Shown here: in pieces, positions 9,902-17,832 of the stretch
How positions within the stretch are numbered: position 1 is the stretch's first letter
How the letters are laid out: each line of letters begins with the position of its first letter
Source of the DNA: Kiritimatiellia bacterium
Lineage (GTDB): Bacteria; Verrucomicrobiota; Kiritimatiellia; WLWN01
Direction of reading: 5' to 3'
NCBI GenBank assembly: GCA_012103575.1
Contig: WLWN01000001.1
Span: forward strand, 883,792 to 947,791
Length of the DNA stretch: 64,000 nt
Program-made: the position numbers and the translations under genes
The notes under the pieces: generated by a model
Databases searched by the model: none
What the model was told of the DNA's origin: nothing
Seen by the model: the letters and a program-made list of their open reading frames with translations, nothing else

Positions 9902-10212
9902 ATTCTTTTCGACCAAGGAACTCCTGTTCCTCTCAGGCGACACTTGCATCCACATGAAATTGACACCGCCACTGAGCGTGATTGGGCAACATTATCTAAC
10001 GAAAAATTAATATCCAAGGCTGAGAGCGAAGGGTATGATGCATTAATAACCACCGACCAAAATCTTCATATCAACAAGATCTTTCCGACAGAAAAATCGG
10101 TGTGATTGTTTTGATATCAACTTCATAGCCACGCTTACGTGAAAAAACGGATGCTATCCTTAGAGCAGTTAAGCAAATTGATAAGGGTATTTATATCGAA
10201 GTTGAAGTATAA
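9902..10212 (+). pseudogene. DUF5615 PIN-like toxin, decayed
   Basis: Translation gives ILFDQGTPVPLRRHL, HEIDTATERDW and GYDALITTDQNL, the typical N-terminus of DUF5615 PIN-like proteins (usually about 110 residues, toxin partners of DUF433-type antitoxins). No start codon is left; the frame opens at ATT after GTA. After NLHINKIFPT the frame shifts and continues as DRKIGVIVLISTS-stop-PRLRE, where TAG replaces the expected Trp, then AVKQIDKGIYIEVEV and the natural end. It therefore has a missing start, a frameshift and a nonsense codon. No antitoxin gene was found beside it. Confidence 0.75.
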
Positions 10213-10342
10213 ATTTGAATGCATTGTATATTTCATAAAGACTCCGAAAAAAACTCGCCATACTTCTCTAACTTATTCAACATTTCCCTCCTGTGAGAGG
10301 AGACTAAACATAACTATTTCTCTTTAGAAAAAGGAGGAAACC

Positions 10343-10820
10343 ATGAATGTAAAGCGAATCGGGTGCATCACTCTTTTTATAAGCGGAATAGTCGCATCGG
10401 CTCAAGTCCCCGACACCATCAATTACCAAGGACGCCTGATTGATACCAACGGGACACCCGTACATGGGAATGTCAATATCGATGTGGCTGTCTATACCAA
10501 TATCAGTGGAGGAGCGGGCATTTATTTCGAACAGATTGGTCTGGTTCCTGTCCAACAGGGCATTTACTCCTTTGGGTGGGAATCGTCTGGGGACCTCGAT
10601 TTGGACAACGACCGAAACCTTGGGCGTCAGCGATGGTGTCACAATGGCCTATTCCTATAACATACCGAACCCACCGATCTTACCGCGAACGCTTAAAGTC
10701 GATGACGGGACCTATACCTGGGACGAGGTGCTGGGATCTTCAAATCCCATTGAACGGAAATCGAACCGATCGTTTCCGCATAAATGGCTCCTCCGGCAGT
10801 GGCATCGGTATAAACGATAA
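10343..10820 (+). pseudogene. secreted 'INYQGRL'-type protein, frameshifted
   Basis: A strong ribosome binding site (AAGGAGG) precedes the ATG, followed by a signal peptide (hydrophobic CITLFISGIVASAQ). The mature part DTINYQGRLIDTNGTP resembles exported proteins common in Kiritimatiellota, Lentisphaerae and other PVC bacteria. After IYSFGWESSG near 10590 the frame changes and the protein continues as TETLGVSDGVTMAYSYN up to about 10775, where sense is lost again. The usual C-terminal repeats are missing. Function of the family is unknown. Confidence 0.6.
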
Positions 10821-10897
10821 CGCCTACGGTTACGTTCCTATTAACTCCATAAGCCAATGTTTCTGATTTTATCGGATATCGCCGTTAGTTTTGGCGT

Positions 10898-11188
10898 TTA
10901 CATTCTGCTTTTCCAATAATCCGGAGATCTGTGAAGATGCATCATAGCAAGAATGAAGATTTCGTTATTATCAAGGCTATAGAGAACCCCATAAGGGAAT
11001 CGTTTTGTAAAGCATCTTCTGACACCGTTCTCGATAATAGGCCATGCTTCTGGGTGTTCTATTACATGGTGGATGACTGAATAAACTTCAAAAGAAAAGT
11101 CCTCCCCAAGACCTTTTTCGCAACCCTCATAGTACTCTATCGCTTCGAAGAACTCTTGGTCTGCTTCCTCGTGAAAAGAGACTCTCAT
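10898..11188 (-). CDS. ParE/RelE-family toxin
   Basis: A 96-residue protein of the RelE/ParE superfamily, whose members inhibit gyrase or cleave mRNA. It begins with VSFHEEADQEFFEAIEYYE and ends with the typical basic strand pair RRCFTKRFPYGVLYSL and ILAMMHLHRSPDYWKSR. The start overlaps the stop of the upstream antitoxin gene by four bases, which is usual for coupled pairs. Of the toxin genes in this window it is the one that appears intact. Target not predictable from sequence. Confidence 0.85.
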   Translation of the reverse strand: MRVSFHEEADQEFFEAIEYYEGCEKGLGEDFSFEVYSVIHHVIEHPEAWPIIENGVRRCFTKRFPYGVLYSLDNNEIFILAMMHLHRSPDYWKSRM

Positions 11189-11412
11189 GTAGAAAAACGT
11201 TTCTTGACCCTATCAAAAACGTCTTCAACTGGAATGGTTTTTGCTTTGCCAGAGCGAATTTCCTTCAAACGCCGCTTAGCAACATGGATCCATTGCTTGT
11301 CAATTTTAGATTTAAGAGGGTTCATGGTGCGTAAGAGGCAATCAATGATGACGGCCCGTTCTTCCACAGGAAGTGATTCCGCTTCTTTCACAATTTCTTT
11401 AGTACTAAGCAT
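11185..11412 (-). CDS. addiction-module antitoxin (Unstab_antitox type)
   Basis: The 75-residue protein has the recognisable N-terminus of addiction-module antitoxins: a helical stretch (KEIVKEAESLPVEERAVIIDCLLRTM) followed by a basic RRLKEIRSGKAKTIP segment that ends in a toxin-wrapping tail VEDVFDRVKKRF. It is encoded ahead of and overlapping the ParE-like toxin. Such antitoxins normally neutralise the toxin; this small type may rely on the complex for DNA binding. Intact. Confidence 0.85.
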   Translation of the reverse strand: MLSTKEIVKEAESLPVEERAVIIDCLLRTMNPLKSKIDKQWIHVAKRRLKEIRSGKAKTIPVEDVFDRVKKRFST

Positions 11413-12069
11413 GATTCTTTCGCTCTATTGATGAGTAATGCCAATATACTTAATATAGATATTCGAAAATGGCAAATCTTTTGAGGAATATCCTGACACA
11501 ATCTATGGGTATTGGTCCGGCTTTTTCAAGCGGAGTCATCTGAGCTAAAACGGACACAAAATTTAGACAGGACGATTTAGGACAGGACCATTAAAGATTA
11601 GGCGTAACGACGTTTGTTCGGCTTTGGGCCAGCTCAATTTTTAGTTTTCTGCCAAGCGTCAAAATTACGCTTTCCAAAATGAGAAGCGTAACAGATTCAT
11701 TCTCATCCCGATCCGCACGCAACCCCCTCATAGTCGCAACGACGAGTTCTTCGGTCGATATTATCGTGAAACCAGCGTCCTCGGGGAGGTTAGCAGTCAG
11801 CTCGGTCCTCACAGTCGGGGGCACATCAGTTCGATCACGCGTACCCCATCGTCCTGTAGTTGTGCGCGTAGAGACAACGAGTACGAATGCAAAGCCGCTT
11901 GTGGCACAGTACACAGGCGCACTGGCAGCCCCCTATCCTTTTCTCAATGTTTGGAAAAGTTTTTACGGCTCATTTTCAATGGATGGAGCTTTTGGATGAG
12001 TTTTATTCCAGACGCTGAAAAATCTGTTCTGAATATTTACGGGGTTTGGAAATTTTATGTTCTTGAGTC
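11413..12069. other. region of unclear origin left of the IS4 element
   Basis: Around 11564-11600 there are two near-repeats (TAGACAGGAC and GGACAGGACCATTAAAG) preceded by GAGCTAAAACGGACAC; a similar GACAGGACC motif occurs at 46264. From about 11590 to 11990 the DNA is more GC-rich than its surroundings. It has open frames on both strands (106-107 codons) that match nothing I recognise, so no gene is called. It may be a relic of a transferred element. Confidence 0.35.
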
Positions 12070-13543
12070 ACAGTCATCCCATAAGCGGATCAGTATTCTG
12101 TAAGTGAGCCGAGCTACAGAGTAAACTCTCCTTGAAACCGTAGTTAAAAAGTTAACCCCGAGGAGCGCTTATGAAAAGATCTGCAACCCCAGCTCGAAGC
12201 CAGGCTACTATTCTTCAATAAATGTGCCAACTTATTCCTGGCCACCTCGTCAATAAACTCGCCAAAAAATATGGGGTCCAAGCAAGATCATTTACGCCAT
12301 GGAGTCATGTGGGGAGCATCCTTTTTGGCCAACTTATACGTGCGGTTGGGCTCAACGATGTCTGCGACGCTCTGGGAGCTCACTCACCGAAGTTAGCGGC
12401 GATTCGCGCCGCTACAGCCCCGAGTCGAAATGGGTTAAGCCATGCGAATAAAACACGACCGGCGAAGATAGCCCAAGAACTGTTCTGGGAAATGCTCGAT
12501 CACCTACAACGTCAATCTCCGGGATTTGGAGGCAAAACCTATCAGGGGTTTCCTCGTCGGTTTAAACGAGCCATTCACGTGGTCGATGCCAGTACGATCC
12601 AGCTCATTGCTCATTGCATGGATTGAGCCAAGCACCGCCGTCGTAGAGCCGCAGCGAAGTTGCATCTGCGTTTAAATTTACAAAACTGGCGGCCTAGTTT
12701 TGTTATCATAGACAAAGCTAAAGATCATGATAGCAGCTTAGCCCAACAGCTTTGCGCGGCTTTAAAAGCAGGGGAAATCGTTCTTTTCGACAAAGCCTCT
12801 ATGGATTTTGGTCACCTCTTTGAGTTGAACAATCGAGGTATGTTTTGGGTGACACGCGCCAAAGATAATATGCAGGTGCGCTGTGTAAAGAAGTGCCTGG
12901 AAAAGTCGAGAGGCCCGATCCTACGTGATGATTGGGTCGTGTTAACCGCGGTGAAAAGTAAGGGGAAATACCCTCATTTTTTTCGCCGGATTATCGCGCA
13001 GGTTGAAGTAAACGGAAAGCTTATTGAGATGACTTTTATCACCAATAATCTGGAGTGGTCGGCGGGAAGTATCTGTGATTTGTATAAAGCCCGCTGGGCC
13101 ATTGAATCTTTTTTTAAACAAATCAAACAAGTCCTGCAGATTTGTGATTTTTTTGGTCACAGTAAGAATGCAATACAATGGCAAGTCTGGATGGCCTTAT
13201 TAGCCTATGTTTTACTGCGCTACCTGAGCTTTTTGAGTCAATGGCGCCACAGTTTTGTGCGCATTTTTACGGTGTTGCGCTCGGTATTGTGGAGCCGATA
13301 TCAGCTGTACACTTTATTGAAAAGTTATGGGACAGCAGGTGGTTCCTATCGGATGCTTTGCGCACCTCGACAAGCCTATTTGCCTGGATTTGGTTAATTT
13401 TTATGGGACAGCACACGGTCAAAAAATAACCAGAAAAGGAGGCCATAACAAAAAAAATCAAAAATTAGGTATTACGAAAGGCGGGGAATTGTCTATATTT
13501 TAGCCATAAAAAGGCTGAGTTTTACACCTTATGGGATGACTGT
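12070..13543 (+). mobile_element. IS4-type insertion sequence with 11-bp target duplication
   Basis: The inverted ends ACAGTCATCCCATAAG (12070-12085) and its complement (13528-13543) enclose 1474 bp. The flanks carry the perfect direct repeat GTTCTTGAGTC at 12059-12069 and 13544-13554, typical of IS4-family target duplications. The single transposase gene inside has two nonsense codons. The perfect ends and duplication suggest a fairly recent insertion. Confidence 0.9.
12171..13397 (+). pseudogene. IS4-family transposase with two nonsense codons
   Basis: AGGAG precedes an ATG at 12171. The frame reads MKRSATPARSQATILQ, then TAA (12219-12221), then MCQLIPGHLVNKLAKKYG. A second stop, TGA at 12624-12626, replaces the Trp expected in MD(W)AKHRRR. 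The catalytic pieces are still recognisable: HVVDASTIQL, IVLFDKASMDFGHLF, and the Y-R-E-K signature in YKARWAIESFFKQIKQ. Apart from the two stops, the frame is continuous to 13397, so decay is recent and point-like. Confidence 0.85.
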
Positions 13544-13565
13544 GTTCTTGAGTCAGACTGTATTC

Positions 13566-13634
13566 AGAACTCCTGATGCACTAAACGCTTTTTTAAAGTT
13601 AATATGGCTGTAGCGACGAGATCAGGAGTTCTGA
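13566..13634. repeat. inverted repeat, 12-bp arms, between IS4 and lipoprotein gene
   Basis: CAGAACTCCTGA and TCAGGAGTTCTG enclose about 45 bases. The structure lies just downstream of the leftward lipoprotein gene and could act as a hairpin at its 3' end or mark a small element. No T-run follows. Confidence 0.45.
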
Positions 13635-13656
13635 CATGGGTGGTGCTGGGGATGTG

Positions 13657-13911
13657 TTACCTATATTCGTCTTTGCTTTCTTCTTCGTCTTTAGCGCTTC
13701 CTGTTACAGCGCCACCCACACTGCCTGCGGCTGCGCCTACGGCCACGCCTTCAAGCCCACGGCCACTTTGATGTCCAATAATACCGCCAACAGCAGCTCC
13801 AAGCACCCCGCCAACTACGGCGCCTCTTTTGGTATTAGCGGTTGACTGGTTGGTGGCACAACCTGTAATCACTAAAACTGTTATACAAACACTTAAGCAT
13901 ATCTTTTTCAT
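13657..13911 (-). CDS. glycine-zipper lipoprotein
   Basis: The 84-residue protein has a lipoprotein signal peptide (MKKICLSVCITVLVITGC; lipidated Cys18). A glycine-zipper segment follows (GAVVGGVLGAAVGGIIG, then GVAVGAAAGSVGGAVTG), as in OsmB/YMGG-type proteins, with an acidic, Lys-rich tail. Such proteins sit in the outer membrane or periplasm, often as stress-related lipoproteins. A good ribosome binding site (AAAGGAG) sets the start. Function in this organism is not known. Confidence 0.75.
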   Translation of the reverse strand: MKKICLSVCITVLVITGCATNQSTANTKRGAVVGGVLGAAVGGIIGHQSGRGLEGVAVGAAAGSVGGAVTGSAKDEEESKDEYR

Positions 13912-14299
13912 GTTATGACTCCTTTCTTGGTTTAATTAGACGGCATATAGAGTAAAAAAATTCAAACCGTTGTTTTTCCCCTTAGCATGCCGTCTCTTCA
14001 TGACCGTCTTCTTCTATTTTTTTTGTAGAGCCTCTTGCAAAACGACGTCGCTTGTGCGGATCGTACCACAGGCAGACCGCCGATGCTGGAAATTCCTGCG
14101 CATAGATAACAGACCAACTGAAGCATAGCTGTCAACTAGAAATTTATAGAGCAAGTTTGTAGAGCAAACAAGTCGATCTTTGAAAAACAGAAAATAAAAA
14201 CAAGGGTTAGATATGAGATGATCAGCTAATGATGCGGTCTGTGAATATGATTCTTGTTTCTCATACTTTTCTCTTCTTCTCTCGCTGTCTTGTTTCCGT
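13912..14299. other. spacer with 18-bp IS-end-like repeat
   Basis: No convincing gene. It contains the second copy of AGCCTCTTGCAAAACGAC at 14029-14046. A 101-codon leftward frame here has no recognisable content. Confidence 0.35.
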
Positions 14300-14475
14300 T
14301 TACTTGGCGGTGAAGCCACCGTCTACTGGCAGCGTGACACCTGATATGAAGCTGGACTCATCCGAACACAGCCAAATCACTGTGTCGGCGACTTCTCGTG
14401 GTTATCCGAATCGGACGATCGGATGCAGGCCCGTCATCATGTTGATCATCTCCTGGTCTTTTTCTCCTGTTGTTT
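14300..14475 (-). pseudogene. C-terminal fragment of a short-chain dehydrogenase/reductase
   Basis: The leftward frame ends at TAA (14300-14302) and reads MMTGLHPIVRFG-stop-PREVADTVIWLCSDESS, then FISGVTLPVDGGFTAK. This is the typical C-terminal third of classical SDR enzymes (SSFISG-(x)-VDGG). TAA interrupts it within RFG-x-PREV. The N-terminal two thirds with the Rossmann motif and YxxxK are missing; an ISKra4-type element begins 25 bases beyond the fragment. Confidence 0.75.
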
Positions 14476-14611
14476 AGTTATGCGTTTCTGAAAGGTTTTC
14501 ACGGGTGTAGGACCAGAAAGTTACAGGATCTCAAAAAGCCCTTGCCAGCATATATTGTTTGACGTATATGTTGTATTTTGATAAATACAATATATACAAA
14601 GGAGGCCTATC

Positions 14612-14974
14612 ATGAGCTTAGACCCAAGAAAACGAAGAAAGACTATTCTCAAAGAAATAGAGCAGATTCACTCTATGAGGCGTGGACAACTTAGCCAACA
14701 GTACTACGAAAAAACCCTGGCCGATGGAACGGTCAAAAAACAAGGGCCTTACTATGTCCTTCAGCGGTATGAAGGACAAAAAAAGTGTTCCCAACGCATT
14801 CCTCCTCAAGAGGCTCAAAAGGTGCGTGAAGAGCTTGGAGCTTATACTCAATTTCGAAGGCTATGTGATGAATTTACTCGGCTTACCGAAGAGATTTCTT
14901 CTCAAGGTTCTTCTGAAGAATCTAAAAAAAAGATGAGTTCGAAACCAGTCGGTATCAAGAAACCGAAGCGTTGA
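14612..14974 (+). CDS. ISKra4-associated small protein (DUF6788-like)
   Basis: A 120-residue protein preceded by AAAGGAGG. The pattern MRRGQLSQQYYEK, then KKQGPYYVLQRYEGQKKCSQRIP fits the short proteins often encoded ahead of ISKra4-family transposases. The C-terminal third is charged and low-complexity. Its stop overlaps the transposase start (GTTGATCAAG region), indicating coupled translation. Role in transposition is unknown. Confidence 0.6.
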   Translation: MSLDPRKRRKTILKEIEQIHSMRRGQLSQQYYEKTLADGTVKKQGPYYVLQRYEGQKKCSQRIPPQEAQKVREELGAYTQFRRLCDEFTRLTEEISSQGSSEESKKKMSSKPVGIKKPKR

Positions 14975-15096
14975 TCAAGACCGTTCAAGATCAGTATGCC
15001 CAAACAGGCACCTGGAACATGGCCCAACTCGAACAGTCCCTTAAGGTCGCACTCATCAAAGACGGGTGCAACATCCTGGAATGGTTACTCAATCAA

Positions 15097-15159
15097 AAAG
15101 CCCAACCCGATCAAGATAAAGCCCAACCCGATCAAGATAAAGCCCAACCCGATCAAGAT
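15097..15159 (+). repeat. three perfect 21-bp tandem repeats inside the transposase
   Basis: Three consecutive identical 21-base units encode KAQPDQD three times. Being a multiple of three, they keep the frame and add a short hydrophilic linker after the N-terminal part. This is probably a recent slippage expansion. Confidence 0.85.
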
Positions 15160-15943
15160 AAAGCCCTTGGGATCAATGAACGATGCTACACAAAGCGCAA
15201 AAAGAAAGTACACAGTGTGCTCGGTTCGTTCGAGGTAGAACGTGATTATTATCACGGGCCACAAGGAACGCGTGTCCCTTTGGATGAACGCTTAGGGTTG
15301 ATTGATGGCTATACGCCCGGATTACAACGGCTCATGTGCCGTTGTGGAGCTATGGATTCATCCTATCAAGAGGCTTCGATGAGCTTGCAGGTCTATGGGG
15401 GCATTCACGTTTCGGGTCGACAAATTCAACGGGTCGTGAACAAAGTTGGGCCGGATATCGTATCGTTCTCACAGCATCGAGACCCTCAAAAAACCGGAGC
15501 CATACCGGTTATGTATATCTCTTACGATGGGACAGGAGTCCCGATGAAATCAACCGAAACCCAAGGCCGAAAAGGCAAAAGAGAGGAGCAGGCCAAAACG
15601 CGAGAAGTGAAGCTGGGCTGCGTATTCACTCAACACGTAAGGGATGAAGAGGGGTATCCTTTGCGAGATACACAGAGCACAACCTATGTGGCGAGCTTTA
15701 ACCGTGCAGGAGAATTTGGGACCCTGATACGTGACGAGGCTCGCTTGAGGGGACTGGGCCAAGCCGAGCAAGTCGTAGTCCTCGGTGATGGGGCCGAATG
15801 GATTTGGAATGTTGCGCGTCAAATCTTAGACTTTTATCATGGGTGTGAACACCTCTATGATCTAAGCCGCATCCTGTTCACGGATGCTGAAACGATAAAA
15901 AGCAAGGCGGAAAGATGGAAGAAAGTCATGAAAGAGAATGGGG

Positions 15944-16106
15944 CCTGGATCCGTCAGTTAAACGCGGATTTCTGCACGAACCATTTGGGCCAAAAGGAAT
16001 TACAAAAAAGCCTCGACGCACCCAGCGGGTGCGCCTGCGTTTTTTTGCAACCTTTTGCCTCCAAAGCATTCGCACAGAAATCCCACGTTTAACTGACGGA
16101 TCCAGG
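15944..16106. mobile_element. 163-bp foldback element, copy B, inside the ISKra4 transposase
   Basis: Same ends, length and core as copy A. It is flanked by TGGGG (15939-15943) and TGGGA (16107-16111), a 5-bp duplication with one mismatch. It disrupts a transposase gene, which proves that it moved as a unit after the ISKra4 element was in place. Its core terminator would also cut the transposase transcript. Confidence 0.9.
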
Positions 16107-16457
16107 TGGGATTAAAAAGATTATAACCGAAGCACGCAAGCAGCTTGAGATAGATCCTGGAGTGGATGAAGAAGAAGCCAACAAAAGGTTGAATTACTTT
16201 GAAAACGATGCCAAACGCATGCAGTATAAAACGTTCCGTGAGACCGGTTATTTTATAGGTTCGGGAGTCGTAGAGGCGGGGTGTAAAACGGTGGTGGGCC
16301 AACGGGCAAAACAGTCGGGTATGTTTTGGAGTGTTCAAGGAGCTCAATGTGTATTGTCTCTACGCTGTTGTATTGCCGGAGATACATTTGATAAGTATTG
16401 GGAACAACAAAAAGTAGCTTAATCGCTAACTTTGTAACTTTCTTGTCCTACACCCGT

Positions 16458-16752
16458 CTGTTTTTAGGTAGAGACGGCTGGATTTTTTCGACAAGGTCGA
16501 GATCAAAGCGATCTGCATCAAATTGTTGAACCGGATCCCAGCCTGCATATTGCTTGTATATTTTTGACAGGGAGGCCTGATACCAATCCGAGTCTAAATC
16601 GACTCGATACCCCTGATAAGAGAGCTGAGCGGTTCCAGATATCTGTTGTGCCGTATAGCGAAATAAGGATTTCGTGTCTTCTAAAATATCGAGGTAATCC
16701 GCATCTGTCCGATACCATTCCAGCATGGTATATTCCGGATATGCAGACTCAA
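16458..16752 (-). pseudogene. internal fragment of an EpmA-like lysyl-tRNA-synthetase paralogue
   Basis: The leftward frame reads PEYTMLEWYRTDADYLDIL, which matches the motif region of EpmA/GenX (EF-P lysine ligase: 'FTMLEWYR'). It then continues through IYKQYAGWDPVQQFDADRF to EKIQPSLPKN. It is cut by the IS30 element on its N-terminal side and by the ISKra4 element on its C-terminal side, so both ends of the catalytic domain are missing. The identity rests mainly on the LEWYR motif. Confidence 0.6.
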
Positions 16753-17705
16753 CTTACAAGTGCAAAACCGAAGCTGTCCATCATTTCTTTGGGCGTTCTA
16801 TATTCTAAGCATTTTCTTGGTCTATTATTCAGTAACTCCACAGCCCAGCTCAACTGAGCGAAGCTGTGGGCAGCAAAGTCGGTTTTCTTCGGGAAAAACT
16901 GGCGAAGCAAACCATTCGTGTTTTCGTTGCTCCCTCTTTGCCAAGGGTTTCTCCCTTCAGCAAAGAAAATGGGGGTTGCTATTTTTTTCTGTAGTTTAGC
17001 ATGGCTGGCAAACTCCATGCCATTATCTACAGTCACCGTTTTACAGGGGAGCCCTGAATCAGCGAACTGAGGTACGGAACGGTTGACCGATTCGGCATTG
17101 CATCGAGGTAAAAGATCGGCGATGAGATATCGAGTCGCTCGATCTACTAGAGTGACTACACAGGCCTCTTTTCTCGTTTGGCCCTGAATAGTGTCACCTT
17201 CCCAATGGCCTGCCACCTTGCGACTTTCACCCTCTTCGGGGCGTTGGTCAATCATCGTTTGGTTGTGTATACGTGAATGGCTTTTCCGAGTCGCTCGTTT
17301 TTTCTTTCCGGGGCCACGCAGGTATTTTCGGTAGCCAGCCCCTCTTGGGCTGTACAAGTAGCGGTAGATCGTCATTCGACTGATGGGAGGGTCACCTTCT
17401 AGCTTTCTTCGACCTTCAATCTGTTCTGGAGACCAATACTTCGCCAGGAGAGTCTCCACTTGTTCTTTGCTAGCTCCCATCACTTTTTGAGGCTTTTGAG
17501 CTAGCTGTAATCGGCTTTGAGCTAGGCCATTTGCGTGTCTTGGGTAATAGCGGCCACGGACTCGATTACGGCGAAATTCGCGCCAAATAGTCGAGGGGGA
17601 TCGGCCCAGGTGACGGCTAATTTGAGATAAGCTATATTTTTCTTTTAGCATCTGGGCTATCACTTCTCGCTCATAACGGTTTAAATGTTCGTAGGTTCGT
17701 GGCAT
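16749..17705 (-). CDS. IS30-family transposase
   Basis: The 318-residue protein is intact. It begins with a helix-turn-helix (YSLSQISRHLGRSPSTIWRE) and carries the DDE residues in HWEGDTIQG, TVDNGMEFASH and GSNENTNGLLRQFFPK, as expected for IS30. The frame passes through the terminal inverted repeat, and its stop codon (16749-16751) is supplied by flanking host DNA. It may be the only complete transposase in the window. An upstream GGAG-containing stretch (AAAGGAGAAC) precedes the ATG. Confidence 0.9.
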   Translation of the reverse strand: MPRTYEHLNRYEREVIAQMLKEKYSLSQISRHLGRSPSTIWREFRRNRVRGRYYPRHANGLAQSRLQLAQKPQKVMGASKEQVETLLAKYWSPEQIEGRRKLEGDPPISRMTIYRYLYSPRGAGYRKYLRGPGKKKRATRKSHSRIHNQTMIDQRPEEGESRKVAGHWEGDTIQGQTRKEACVVTLVDRATRYLIADLLPRCNAESVNRSVPQFADSGLPCKTVTVDNGMEFASHAKLQKKIATPIFFAEGRNPWQRGSNENTNGLLRQFFPKKTDFAAHSFAQLSWAVELLNNRPRKCLEYRTPKEMMDSFGFALVS

Positions 17706-17774
17706 TCTATGTTCTCCTTTGGGGGGGGGTCAGATACCCAAAGAATGAACTATGCTGCGGACCTTTGCACTTGT
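16756..17774 (-). mobile_element. IS30-family insertion sequence
   Basis: Inverted ends ACAAGTGCAAA (16756) and its complement (to 17774) enclose about 1.02 kb with one leftward transposase gene. It truncates the epmA-like fragment on its left and is 58 bases from the hem operon end on its right. Target duplication could not be fixed. Confidence 0.8.
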
Positions 17775-17832
17775 ATTGTTACTCTACCTTTGGATATCGC
17801 CTCTGAAAACGGTTCCATGCTTTGGGAATCTT

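Larger units (their letters stand above)
14971..16422 (+). pseudogene. ISKra4-family transposase split by foldback element
   Basis: The start overlaps the upstream gene by four bases. The frame carries a conserved N-terminal region (GSFEVERDYYHGPQGTR), the GRQIQRVV region, YISYDGTGVPM (catalytic Asp) and VVLGDGAEWIWN (second Asp). It runs into the foldback element after KKVMKENG and stops inside it at 16092. After the element the same protein resumes as IKKIITEARKQLE and reaches YFIGSGVVEAGCKTVVGQR (catalytic Glu) and the natural stop at 16422. Precise removal of the element plus one duplication rejoins the frame as ENG-IKK without a shift. Confidence 0.85.
14501..16457 (+). mobile_element. 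ISKra4-type insertion sequence, interrupted by foldback element copy B
   Basis: Imperfect 25-bp inverted ends begin ACGGGTGTAGGAC at 14501 and finish at 16457 in complement. Within are a small upstream protein gene and a transposase gene overlapping it by four bases. Removing the 163-bp foldback element and its 5-bp duplication leaves an element of about 1.79 kb, normal for this family. No clear target duplication was seen. It lies between fragments of an SDR gene and an epmA-like gene. Confidence 0.85.

Noticed and set aside
9847..10053. Leftward 68-codon frame after the aldehyde dehydrogenase.
   Set aside because: The opposite strand encodes the DUF5615-like pseudogene across the same bases with much better motif support.
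16000..16347. A 115-codon leftward frame opposite the ISKra4 transposase and foldback element.
   Set aside because: It is a shadow of the transposase and the palindrome, and its sequence matches no protein pattern.
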